Shown in pieces: positions 1-7,936 of a DNA stretch of 49,338 bases. The DNA is from Vreelandella sedimenti. Its GTDB lineage: Bacteria > Pseudomonadota > Gammaproteobacteria > Pseudomonadales > Halomonadaceae. The first letter of the stretch is position 1; the number at the start of each line of letters is the position of its first letter. Location: NCBI RefSeq assembly GCF_013416325.1, contig NZ_JACCGK010000026.1, positions 1-49,338 on the forward strand, in the 5' to 3' direction. The notes under the pieces were generated by a model. That model was not told the origin of the DNA. It worked only from the letters and a program-made list of their open reading frames with translations, and ran no database searches. A program made the position numbers and the translations under genes.

Positions 1-2
1 CT

Positions 3-488
3 TTTATACCCTGTGAGAAATCCGGGCTAGGTGATGGCATTTACTTCTGGGTAGACAGCTTTGACCGAGCAATGGATTGGGCAAAACAGAGTAGTAAAAT
101 TAAGACCCCTTATGTAGTCGGTGCCTTCATAGCCCCTGGATTCTGCCTTAACTTAACCGACTACGGTGTATCTGAAGAGCTGAAGCTTGCCTACCGGTTT
201 TTATAAGACACGTATGCGAAAGCTGGCAGCTCTCTTCCCAGCAACACCTACGAACTAAATAGCGTCAAAATGGTACGAAAGCTTGATTGTGCGGTTATAA
301 AATCTGCCCATCAGCTTAGAGAAGACCAGCAAGAACAAGCATTTGATACTGTTTATGGAGTGTTTGAAGAAGGCTCGGAACTCTATCCTGGCTCGGCCCT
401 GAAAGAAAAAAACCATATCCAGATCGCTGTACGAAACCCGCAATCTATTATTGGATATTTCAGACCAGAGCAGCTGATTAACCTCTAG
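3..488 (+). pseudogene. Interrupted gene, ADP-ribosyltransferase-like fold suspected (5' end outside window)
   Basis: One reading frame runs from base 3 to the TAG at 486-488 with a single TAA at 204-206. The part before the stop contains GLGDGIYFW followed by DRAMDWA. The part after it contains RKLDCAVI, FDTVYGVFEEG, HIQIAVRNP and GYFRP. Both halves read as one protein because the frame is kept across the stop with no other stop and the composition does not change. The G-x-G-I-Y-F pattern followed by an A-x-x-W-A helix resembles small ADP-ribosyltransferase-like toxin folds; this is inference and I do not have a firm family name. The start lies to the left of the window. ATG at 270 could restart translation of a 72-residue fragment, but it has no convincing ribosome binding site. 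The simplest reading is a nonsense-mutated gene; a sequencing error is the alternative. Confidence 0.6.
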
Positions 489-525
489 CCTCATAGTTTC
501 GCTTCTCCTGATAAAACATTACCCG

Positions 526-536
526 CCCCCCCCCCC
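526..536. repeat. Poly-C tract of 11 bases
   Basis: Eleven consecutive C (G on the minus strand) lie directly after the stop codon of the minus-strand ABC ATPase gene and before the convergent end of the broken left-edge gene. Such tracts slip in replication and in sequencing. It is outside both reading frames, so no phase-variable effect on a protein is visible. Confidence 0.9.
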
Positions 537-1292
537 TTAAGGCACTGCCTGCCCGGTAGGCGCTAAAATTTTGCGCAAGAAATGGCGCGTTCGCTCATCT
601 TTGGGAGCAGTGAACAACTCTTCAGGAGGCGCTTGCTCGACGATACCGCCGTCATCCATGAAGACCACTTGATCTGCGACTTCCCGGGCGAACTGCATCT
701 CGTGGGTGACTACGATCATCGTCTGGCGCTCTACCGCCAACTGCTTCATCAAGCTCAACACTTCCTCTACCCATTGAGGGTCAAGTGAAGAGGTGGGTTC
801 GTCAAACAGAATCACGTCAGCGTTGGCGGCCATGGCACGACCAATACCCACTCGTTGCTGCTGGCCGCCGGAAAGCGAAGCGGGATAAGCATCTGCCTTG
901 TCTGCCAGACCGATGCGTTCAAGGATCTCTCTTGCCCGTGCATGGGCCTTAGCCTTCGGCAGTTTGTCCACCACAATCATCCCCTCGCTGATATTCTCCA
1001 GCGCAGTTTTATTGGCGAACAGGCCGTAGTTCTGAAATACAAAGGCGGTACGCCGGCGCAATGCCAAGATATCTGCCCGGCTGGCACGCTGGGTATCAAC
1101 GCTCAAATCACCCACCTGCAAACGGCCTGCATCAGGGCGTTCAAGAAAGTTGATACAGCGCAGCAACGTCGATTTACCCGTTCCGGAAGGCCCAATGATC
1201 ACGATGATCTCGCCTTGAGAAAGGCTCAAATCAATATCTCGAAATACCGTATGGGCGCCAAAACGCTTGGTGATGCCTTGCAGCGAAATCAT
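537..1292 (-). CDS. Polar amino acid ABC transporter, ATP-binding protein (cystine/TcyC-like)
   Basis: This 251-residue ATPase powers import of a polar amino acid. Walker A (GPSGTGKST) is at residues 34-42, the Q-loop Gln near 87, the signature LSGGQQQR at 140-147 and Walker B VILFDE at 160-165. The length and the spacing between signature and Walker B are usual for the GlnQ/HisP/TcyC family, and the sequence is closest in style to the cystine transporters; substrate is inference. The start overlaps the permease stop in an ATGA, so the two genes are translationally coupled. It is the last gene of a minus-strand operon of binding protein, permease and ATPase. Its TAA stop abuts an 11-base C tract. 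Confidence 0.93.
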   Translation of the reverse strand: MISLQGITKRFGAHTVFRDIDLSLSQGEIIVIIGPSGTGKSTLLRCINFLERPDAGRLQVGDLSVDTQRASRADILALRRRTAFVFQNYGLFANKTALENISEGMIVVDKLPKAKAHARAREILERIGLADKADAYPASLSGGQQQRVGIGRAMAANADVILFDEPTSSLDPQWVEEVLSLMKQLAVERQTMIVVTHEMQFAREVADQVVFMDDGGIVEQAPPEELFTAPKDERTRHFLRKILAPTGQAVP

Positions 1293-1957
1293 CGTTGGTA
1301 GGCCTTATTCAAGTAAATTTCTAACCGACGCTGCCCCCAAGAGAGCACTTCCACAATCGCCCAATAAATCAGCGCCACCAGCAGGAATGCTTCTAAATAG
1401 AGGAAGCTGCCCGCGGCCTCTTTTTGGGTAGCGCCCATCAACTCAGTCACCCCCAACGTAAAGGCCAACGAGGTCGCCTTGATCATGTCGATGAAATAGT
1501 TCATCAGCGTCGGCGTTGCCACGCGGGTTGCCTGGGGCAGAATGATGCGGCGCATCAATTGCGACTGGGTCATCCCGATGGAAAGCGCGGCTTCAGTCTG
1601 GCTGCGATCAATCCCGACAATCGCCGCACGAATAGATTCGGCCATATAGGCAGAGAAGTGCAGCGTCAGGCCTAGCACAGCGGCGGTAACGCCAGTAATC
1701 GAAATCAAGGCGCTAATCAGTTGTGGCAGGCCATAATAGAACAGGAACAGCTGAACCAGCAGCGGCGTACCCCGGAAAAACGAGATAAACAGGAGCGAGA
1801 AGCCGTTCAAGAATGGCACTTTTGATACGCGAACCACCGCCAGCAGACACGCCAGAATCAGCGCAAAGAACATGGCGATCGTTGCCATTTGAAGGGTGAG
1901 CGGCAAGTAGCGCAACAGAACCGGCAACAGCCCCCACATATATTCGAGGTTAAGCAT
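1289..1957 (-). CDS. Polar amino acid ABC transporter, permease
   Basis: This inner-membrane permease of the HisMQ/TcyB type has several hydrophobic helices and the cytoplasmic EAA loop (EAALSIGMTQSQLMRRIILP), which docks to the ATPase. The open frame extends upstream to 2011, but that stretch lies inside a perfect hairpin at 1994-2016. The ATG at 1957, giving 222 residues beginning MLNLEYMWG, is therefore more likely; another ATG at 1939 is possible. None has a strong ribosome binding site. Only one permease gene is present, so it probably works as a homodimer. It lies between the binding protein gene and the ATPase gene, overlapping the latter by 4 bases. Confidence 0.88.
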   Translation of the reverse strand: MLNLEYMWGLLPVLLRYLPLTLQMATIAMFFALILACLLAVVRVSKVPFLNGFSLLFISFFRGTPLLVQLFLFYYGLPQLISALISITGVTAAVLGLTLHFSAYMAESIRAAIVGIDRSQTEAALSIGMTQSQLMRRIILPQATRVATPTLMNYFIDMIKATSLAFTLGVTELMGATQKEAAGSFLYLEAFLLVALIYWAIVEVLSWGQRRLEIYLNKAYQR

Positions 1958-1993
1958 GATAATTAAACATAGGCCAAATCGCTTATAAGCAAA

Positions 1994-2016
1994 CGGCCGT
2001 GGCAATGCCACGGCCG
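1994..2016 (-). promoter_or_regulatory. Intercistronic stem-loop after the binding-protein gene
   Basis: A perfect inverted repeat with 10-bp arms (CGGCCGTGGC) and a 3-base loop lies between the binding-protein stop and the permease start. On the minus strand it is followed by only TTT, so it is a poor intrinsic terminator. Its place matches hairpins known to protect the 3' end of binding-protein mRNA and raise its level over the permease; that role is inference. Confidence 0.7.
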
Positions 2017-2039
2017 CGTTGAACGGATCAGTTCAGCGT

Positions 2040-2810
2040 TTAGGGCTGGGTGATATCAGTATTGAACCACTTTTCCGATATCTCACGCAGCTCACCATTC
2101 TCACGCAGCTCACTCAGCGCTGCATCGACACGGTCGCGCTGCTCACGGCCCGCTTCATCATCACGGAACGGCAATGCGTTCTCAATGGTCGAGAACGGCT
2201 GCCCCGCCAGCTCTAACGGTAGGCCTTTCTCTTTAATGACCTGCGTAGCACTCACGCGATCCATCACAAAGGCTTCTACCCGGCCCAGCGCCACATCCTG
2301 CTCGATATTGGACTCATAGGTGCGAATATCGATTTCATCGGCGTTGGGCTGCTCACGTAGCAATTGCTCATAGTTCGAGCCCAGGTTGACGGCCACGCTT
2401 TTGCCGGACAAATCTTCAACACTTTCAATGGTGTCATTGCCTGCCCGCACCACGACCTGGGCGCCGTCATACACGTAAGGCGAAGTGAACACATACTTCG
2501 CTTCGCGCTCTGGGGTAATGGTGATCTGATTGGCAATGGTGTCGATACGGCCAGATTCAAGCATCCCCGCCAAGCCCGAGAAGCTCGCCGTGACGAACTC
2601 GATCTCATCACCGGTGATCTCACCCACGGCATTCATGACATCAACTTCAAAGCCCTTTAGCTCGTCCTGCTCAACGAAGGTAAAGGGAAAGTAACCGCCG
2701 GACATGCCCACACGGAGCGTATCAGCTTGGGCTGAAGCGGCGAAAAACCCACTGGCAACGCTCAACGAAAGCGCAGCGAGGGTGGTAGTCAACTTGCATG
2801 GTAGTGGCAT
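2040..2810 (-). CDS. Polar amino acid ABC transporter, periplasmic substrate-binding protein
   Basis: This 256-residue family 3 solute-binding protein has an N-terminal signal peptide that ends near ASAQA (about residue 29), then the mature start DTLRVGMSGGYFPFTF, which is typical of the family. Later landmarks are LESGRIDTIANQITITPER, which forms part of the ligand site in relatives, and SVAVNLGSNYEQ at the second lobe. The family delivers polar amino acids; a cystine-like substrate is suggested by the neighbouring ATPase but not proved. The start has a good GAGGAA ribosome binding site. It is the first gene of the operon, so a promoter should lie in 2811-2975, which is AT-rich, but I could not choose one. 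Confidence 0.92.
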   Translation of the reverse strand: MPLPCKLTTTLAALSLSVASGFFAASAQADTLRVGMSGGYFPFTFVEQDELKGFEVDVMNAVGEITGDEIEFVTASFSGLAGMLESGRIDTIANQITITPEREAKYVFTSPYVYDGAQVVVRAGNDTIESVEDLSGKSVAVNLGSNYEQLLREQPNADEIDIRTYESNIEQDVALGRVEAFVMDRVSATQVIKEKGLPLELAGQPFSTIENALPFRDDEAGREQRDRVDAALSELRENGELREISEKWFNTDITQP

Positions 2811-2975
2811 GAGTCTGTTTCCTCGTTAGTCGATATCCCGACGATCCGAATAGCCACACAAATAATCATGAGGCATTGATGCTGCTAGTTTACCTCTACG
2901 ACAAAAGCATACAAAAGAATATTAAAGATAATTTTTATTCCATTACAGAATATATTGTCGCGCTCAGCTGTTTGG

Positions 2976-3653
2976 CTACTTTTGCCTGATAGATTGGAAC
3001 GTTTTAGGAGTCGCTACCTGTCGCTCAGCATCCAGCACGCTTCCACCTAACGCTGCCAACTCTTGGGTAAAGTCTACAAATTTTTCCAATTGCACCTTAT
3101 CAAACCCGCGCCTGCGCTTTGTTTTTTTGAGAATGATGCTCAGACCGCTAATCAGGTCACCTCCTTGCTGAAAGGCATCCGGAGAAGGCAATACTCCAGG
3201 CGGGTAGGCATTGGTGACCCGCAACGGGTTTTGCGGTGTCACGCCCGGCACGCTATAAACCTGCATCGCAGCATCGTAGTGAGCCTCCCAGTTTTGCAAG
3301 CTCACGTGCAGCTTTTTATCGAGAGCGTGATCAGGCTGATCAAACATAACAAACAGCACATGAGTGCTCTCTTCCGCCTCTACAGGTGGCACCTCCTCTA
3401 CGCTATCTTCATTCTCGGGTAACGTAGAGGAGGTATTCACCTGTTTAACAACAGCAGGAGGCTGAGCGACCAGTTCATTGCTCTCATCGGCTGGCACTGA
3501 CTGCCCGAGCCTTAACCACTCCCCACCTCGCCACATTCCCCCTTCCAGCACGCCTCTGCCACTCAATAGGAAATACATGCAAACGATAAGGCTGTTAAAA
3601 CTCAACCAACCTGCAGCAATCGCTAAGGTTACCGCCAGTTTTTGCGGATCCAT
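2976..3653 (-). CDS. Membrane-anchored protein with ZipA-like C-terminal domain
   Basis: The ATG at 3653 gives 225 residues and has AGGAAG nine bases upstream; the open frame extends to 3701 but without a binding site. The layout is an N-terminal membrane segment (about residues 8-30), a Pro/Glu-rich linker (about 50-95) and a globular C-terminal half. The last part, with LAALGGSVLDAERQVATP, matches the end of the FtsZ-binding domain of ZipA (E. coli has GGVVLDDQRRMMTP), and VTNAYPPGVLP matches its central PG turn. ZipA tethers FtsZ to the inner membrane. The canonical zipA lies beside the DNA ligase gene in gammaproteobacteria, which is not here, so this is probably a paralogue with its own role. 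The assignment rests on motif recall, not on a search. Confidence 0.6.
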   Translation of the reverse strand: MDPQKLAVTLAIAAGWLSFNSLIVCMYFLLSGRGVLEGGMWRGGEWLRLGQSVPADESNELVAQPPAVVKQVNTSSTLPENEDSVEEVPPVEAEESTHVLFVMFDQPDHALDKKLHVSLQNWEAHYDAAMQVYSVPGVTPQNPLRVTNAYPPGVLPSPDAFQQGGDLISGLSIILKKTKRRRGFDKVQLEKFVDFTQELAALGGSVLDAERQVATPKTFQSIRQK

Positions 3654-3851
3654 GGGGTGTCTTCCTGCCCAATGACGAACGTAAAATTTGGGCACCCGCA
3701 AGGTGGCGAGTGCCGAAGATAACTACTCATTATCGAGCAAATGCCAGGAAGATCAATTTTGCAGGCTAAGTAATTAGTGGCAGAGGTTTTAGAAGAAGCA
3801 AGCCTATAGGTGTCAGGACTTGCACAATTAATACACCCATCGGCTAGTTAA

Positions 3852-5304
3852 TTAATCCAGCAGAGAAAGCACGCTTTGTGGGTTCTGGTTGGCCTAGGCT
3901 AGCATCGAAGTACTAGCTTGCTGCAAAATACGCGCGCAAGTCATAGTAGATGCGTCTACGGCATAGTCAGCATCCTCAATTCTCGACTTAGCAGTTCCCA
4001 AGTCCACTTGCTCCTGGCTCAAGGTGCCAATGGCAGATTCAAAGCGGTTATGGAGCGCTCCATACTGACTTCGGATAGCCATCAAACTGCCCCATTGCCT
4101 GCTCAAGCTTCTGCATGGCTTCTAAGGCCTTCTCTATAGGGTCCAGCGCCACCCCTTCAAGTCCCAGCGACTGAGTGTTAGAAGGCGTGGGAGCGATCGT
4201 GATGGAATCCATTTCCTGACCAACACCAGCACTGACCACTATGTTTGTAGGGGTGCTAACGGGGGTCGACACCGGTTCAGGGTCGTCATATTCAATCGGC
4301 ATGTCGTCCCAAGTAGCTCTGGCATTAAATGAACCTTGGCCTACCACGAAAACAATTAGGTTTTCGGTGACTTTCTCGAAAGTTACTCGCTCCAGCATAT
4401 TTTCCGGCAGCCTGCCGTCGTTAAACTCGGTATTGGCATCATCGACTGAAGCCAAGACAAGCCGATCACCGTCTCCGCTATAGGTAATTTTCATGTCGTT
4501 ATAATCAAGCTCAACAGGCGGCGAGCTTAGATCATAGCTTCCCGCTGCATCTTGAAGCAGGTTAGCATCGTAGCTGGCCCCAGGCTCAAACCCATTTTCA
4601 GACGTGAGTAGTGAAGTATTAATATTCGTAATATCTTGAGACTGCCACACATGGTCAGTATGAACCCCATCAATGGGCGTCCCTATCAGGTGCTTCCCAT
4701 CTTGAGTAATTATCTGAACGTCGTCATCTAAACCTAAAGAGTTGATCTCCAGCGTGACGTTAGTGGCACCCGAAGGTACGTGAGCCAATGAAACTGTACC
4801 GGAGGTAAAACTCTCAAAACCTAGCTCTAGAAGCTCAGTAATATGAGCGGCGTCGCCTAGTTTAACTGGCAATGGCCGCAGCTCAGCGGGTGCGAGTGGC
4901 GTCTTACCAAACGCCTCATTACTGAATGCGAGTCGGTCGACCTCCTCTGCGAGTTGCTGATACTCGGCATTGACTGAGAAGCGGTCAGCATCAGAAAGGG
5001 TACCATTCGCAGCGTGAATAGCGAGCTCACGAGCGCGTTGCAAAATATCGTTAATGCTATCAAGACTACCTTCGGCTGTTTGCATCAGCGAGATGCCATT
5101 GTTGATGCCTTGAGTTAACGTCTTTCCAGCTTGAAGACTGGACTCCAGACGATTAGCAATAGCCTGCCCGGCTGCATCGTCCTTCGCCCCATTGATACGC
5201 AACCCCGACGAAAGGCGCTCGATAGCAGCCTCCATGGCAGAGTGTGAGCGCTTGAGCTGGTTCTGACCATTTAAAGAGAGCAGATTCTTATTAATCACCG
5301 CCAT
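3852..5304 (-). pseudogene. fliC: Decayed large flagellin gene
   Basis: The N-terminal flagellin domain is clear (RLSSGLRINGAKDDAAGQAI) and is followed by a beta-rich insert of roughly 250 residues. The frame then shifts near 4085: the first frame ends at 4048, while the true C-terminal flagellin helix (ALHNRFESAIGTLSQ, SRIEDADYAVD) is in another frame starting before 4106. That frame meets an amber codon at 3894-3896 in place of the Gln in the usual SMLAQANQ. Beyond it ANQNPQSVLSLLD and a TAA at 3852-3854 are still readable. The conserved MTRANILQQAG is also changed (TCARILQQAS). There is no ribosome binding site before the ATG. Two independent lesions plus these losses make a pseudogene far more likely than a sequencing error. 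The intact flagellin of the window is at 18156-18998. Confidence 0.9.
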
Positions 5305-5338
5305 CTAAGACATTTTTGTACACAATTAGTTACAACAG

Positions 5339-5365
5339 GTACCGGCAGGAGCGATAGAAACCTTA
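5339..5365 (-). promoter_or_regulatory. Weakened sigma-28 (FliA) promoter of the flagellin pseudogene
   Basis: On the minus strand TAAGGTTT, 11 bases, then GCCGGTAC. This keeps the exact spacing of the consensus TAAAGTTT-N11-GCCGATAA with changes at one -35 position and in the last bases of the -10. It lies 35-61 bases before the pseudogene start, as in the intact flagellin gene. Confidence 0.6.
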
Positions 5366-5951
5366 GAGTTCTCTGGCATAGATACTCAAATGCAGTGACC
5401 GAACACCGCTGAAATCAATCAACCTAGGATTATGAAAATTTAACACAAAAGAGACACTTATACCGAAAAGCACACCATCTCAGATGAGGGTAAATTAAGC
5501 ATACACCCACAGGGCAGCTTGCGCCGTTCGCTCCGCCTTTGAAGTGAGTGCCCTACACACTTATCCTGGCTGAGCAGCATCCAATGACACGTATGCGTCG
5601 TCATTAATCGCTTTAATGCCTGTCATAGACCTTAACACAAGGCCTTTTCAGCTAATTGCATTCAAAGGGCTTATGGCAAAATGATTAGTAGCGGCTCCAT
5701 TCAGCGCATATATGCTTCATAGAAACGCACGTACAGAATGATCAAATCGCCCCCCGTAGGATGAAATTTGAGTGATTCTTTTAGTTAATGACGTATACCC
5801 TTCAAACAGGCCAAGAAGATATCCCATTGATAATAATAAATATTACCGCGTAACAGGGTGCTTTGCTCGCTACAGCTAACACCCATCCTGGGTTAAGAAG
5901 CCTAAAAAATTGCCGATATCTCAATAGAGCGGCATTGAGCAGGGTTAGAGT
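5366..5951. other. Long non-coding stretch between flagellin pseudogene and rmlA
   Basis: No convincing gene, tRNA or repeat is visible in these 586 bases. The left part should hold regulatory DNA of the decayed flagellin and the right part the promoter of the sugar island. The only element I can point to is a sigma-28-like site at 5893-5919. The spacer is unusually long for this window and may contain decayed sequence. Confidence 0.6.
5893..5919 (+). promoter_or_regulatory. Possible sigma-28-like promoter before rmlA
   Basis: TTAAGAAG, 11 bases, then GCCGATAT. The -10 matches FliA consensus at 7 of 8 positions, but the -35 matches only 4 of 8. It lies 33 bases before the rmlA start. It could be chance; it matters because it would place the sugar island under flagellar control. 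Confidence 0.25.
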
Positions 5952-6719
5952 ATGAAAGGCATCATTTTGGCAGGTGGAAACGGGTCTCGCTTATACCCCA
6001 TTACGTTGAGTATTTCTAAGCAGTTGCTGCCCATATACGATAAGCCGATGATCTATTACCCACTCTCAGCGCTTATGCTGGCGGGCATACGTGATGTATT
6101 AATTATCACCACACCTAATGACCAAGTTAGTTTTCAGAGCCTGCTCGGCGATGGCTGTCGCTTTGGTATTAACCTAAATTATGCCGTACAGCCTAACCCG
6201 GAAGGTTTAGCACAGGCATTTCTCATCGGAGAAACGTTTATTGGTGGCGATGACGTCTGTCTCGAGCTTGGCGACAACATTTTCTACGGCCAAGGTTTTA
6301 CGCCCAAGCTTCGCCAAGCTGCTGCTCGGGGTAGCGGCGCAACTGTGTTTGGCTACCAAGTAAAAGAACCGGAACGCTTCGGAATTGTGGAGTTTGATAT
6401 CAAAAAAAGGGCGATCAGTATAGAAGAAAAGCCGATAAAACCACGCTCTAACTACGCTGTTACGGGCCTCTATTTCTATGATAATGATGTCATTGACATT
6501 GCTAGACAGGTTAAGCCTTCTAAGCGTGGTGAACTTGAGTTTAATAGCATTAGCGACCTACACGTTGAGGTACTTGGACGAGGATTCGCCTGGCTAGATA
6601 CAGGCACTCACGAGAGTTTACTAGAGGCCGCCCAGTTCGTAGAAACCATTGAGAAACGCCAAGGCTATAAGATCACCTGCCTTGAAGAAATGGTCTTCAA
6701 CCAAGGCTGGTTAAGCTAA
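5952..6719 (+). CDS. rmlA: Glucose-1-phosphate thymidylyltransferase, C-terminally truncated
   Basis: RmlA makes dTDP-glucose from dTTP and glucose-1-phosphate, the entry to dTDP-rhamnose and dTDP-aminosugars. The nucleotide-binding signature GGNGSRLYP is at residues 8-16 with Lys23 following, and LELGDNIFYG and EEKPIKPRSNYAVTGLYFYD are family landmarks. The start has AGGG nine bases upstream. The protein stops at 255 residues with TAA at 6717-6719, against about 280-295 in the family. The frame continues after this stop with a recognisable RmlA tail to 6800, so it has lost about 27 residues. The catalytic core is complete; the missing tail forms helices at the subunit interface and regulatory site in known RmlA structures, so activity may be kept but regulation changed. 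No rmlB, rmlC or rmlD is in the window. Confidence 0.9.
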   Translation: MKGIILAGGNGSRLYPITLSISKQLLPIYDKPMIYYPLSALMLAGIRDVLIITTPNDQVSFQSLLGDGCRFGINLNYAVQPNPEGLAQAFLIGETFIGGDDVCLELGDNIFYGQGFTPKLRQAAARGSGATVFGYQVKEPERFGIVEFDIKKRAISIEEKPIKPRSNYAVTGLYFYDNDVIDIARQVKPSKRGELEFNSISDLHVEVLGRGFAWLDTGTHESLLEAAQFVETIEKRQGYKITCLEEMVFNQGWLS

Positions 6720-6800
6720 GAAATATTGGTTAGCCAGAGCAAGCCGTTAGAAAAAAGCGGCAATGGAGCCTATTTACAACAACTTGCAAATGATCTGTAG
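6720..6800 (+). pseudogene. Untranslated relic of the RmlA C-terminus
   Basis: In frame with rmlA directly after its TAA, 26 codons encode a tail containing SKPLEKSGNGAYLQQL and end at TAG 6798-6800. The pattern PL-x-K-S-G-x-G-x-Y-L is the normal RmlA C-terminus. It shows that the TAA at 6717 is a nonsense mutation in what was a 282-codon gene. Confidence 0.85.
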
Positions 6801-6841
6801 GCAGTTGATGCCGCACTAATTTGCTCAATGAAAGGGCCACA

Positions 6842-7936
6842 ATGATTCCTGTAACTAAGCCTTACCTCCCTAGCCGTGAAAAACTCAACCAATATATAGA
6901 TGGCATTTATGAGCGCGCCTGGCTCACCAATAATGGTGAATTAGTACAAGAATTGACAAAGCGTTTGGAGGAGTATCTCAAGGTAGAAAACCTACTTCTT
7001 GTAGCTAACGGCACACTGGCCTTACAGATTGCCTATCGAGCATTGGGCATTAGTGGCCGTGATAATGCTACCGAGGCCATCACCACACCATTTACGTTTG
7101 TGGCAACAGCCAGCTCGCTAAAGTGGGAAGGTGTAGAGCCAGTATTTGCAGATATTGACCCAGACACCTGGTGCTTGGATCCCGCTAACATCGAACCAGC
7201 TATAACGCCGAAAACCCGCGCCATCGTTCCCGTACATGTATTTGGCAATACCTGCGACGTAGACACTATCAATGCCATTGCGAGCAAGCACAGTCTAAAA
7301 GTTATCTACGACGCCTCTCACGCCTTCGGTGTGAAATACCAAGGTGAAAGCGTGCTTAAACATGGCGATGCCGCCACTCTTAGTTTTCACGCGACTAAGC
7401 TCTTCCATGCTGGCGAAGGTGGCGCGATTGTTTTTAAACGCAAGGAAGATCTAGAACGGGCGAAGAAAATGATCAACTTCGGCATCACTGGGCCAGAAAC
7501 TATCGAAGAACTAGGCATCAACGCCAAGATGAATGAGTTGCAGGCAGCCATGGGGCTTTGTGTGCTGCATGGAATGGAAGAAAACCTTAAAGCCCGTGAC
7601 GCCGTGTGGCAACGCTACGAACAAGCATTGAGCCAGACCCTGCAACTGCAGACCCAACCGAATGGGCTGGATTACAACTACGCTTACTTCCCAGTGGTAT
7701 TTGAAAACGAAGAACAGGCACTGCGGGTAGCGGCAACACTCAAGGAGAACGGAGTGCTGGCGAGGCGGTATTTTTATCCGTCCCTGGAATCAGTGGAGTG
7801 TTTAGGCGCTAAGGCAGACCAACCCGTATCCAAAGATATCGCCAGCCGGATACTTTGCCTGCCAATCTTTGATCAGCTCTCTCGGAAAGACCAGAAAAAC
7901 ATCATCAATTTGATTGAGACGGAGCTGAAGGCATGA
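6842..7936 (+). CDS. DegT/DnrJ/EryC1/StrS sugar aminotransferase, VioA/FdtB-like
   Basis: This 364-residue PLP enzyme transfers an amino group to a nucleotide-linked keto sugar. Lys186 in FHATKLFHAGEGG is the Schiff-base lysine, and Asp157 and His160 in YDASHAFG contact PLP. The opening IPVTKPYLPSREKL and WLTNNG are typical of VioA (dTDP-4-amino-4,6-dideoxyglucose synthesis) and FdtB-like enzymes. The upstream rmlA would provide the dTDP-sugar; the 4,6-dehydratase is not in the window. The ATG at 6842 has AAAGGG seven bases upstream; the frame also reaches a TTG at 6821, which is less likely. It overlaps the next gene by four bases. A viosamine-like product would fit known Pseudomonas flagellin glycans, but the exact sugar is inference. 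Confidence 0.88.
   Translation: MIPVTKPYLPSREKLNQYIDGIYERAWLTNNGELVQELTKRLEEYLKVENLLLVANGTLALQIAYRALGISGRDNATEAITTPFTFVATASSLKWEGVEPVFADIDPDTWCLDPANIEPAITPKTRAIVPVHVFGNTCDVDTINAIASKHSLKVIYDASHAFGVKYQGESVLKHGDAATLSFHATKLFHAGEGGAIVFKRKEDLERAKKMINFGITGPETIEELGINAKMNELQAAMGLCVLHGMEENLKARDAVWQRYEQALSQTLQLQTQPNGLDYNYAYFPVVFENEEQALRVAATLKENGVLARRYFYPSLESVECLGAKADQPVSKDIASRILCLPIFDQLSRKDQKNIINLIETELKA

Noticed and set aside
526..536. C tract as a phase-variation switch
   Set aside because: It is after the stop codon of the ABC ATPase and outside the neighbouring gene, so slippage would not alter a reading frame.
204..6719. Suppression or recoding of stop codons
   Set aside because: Both TAA and TAG are involved, and the normal genes of the window end with the same codons; nonsense mutation or sequence error is simpler.
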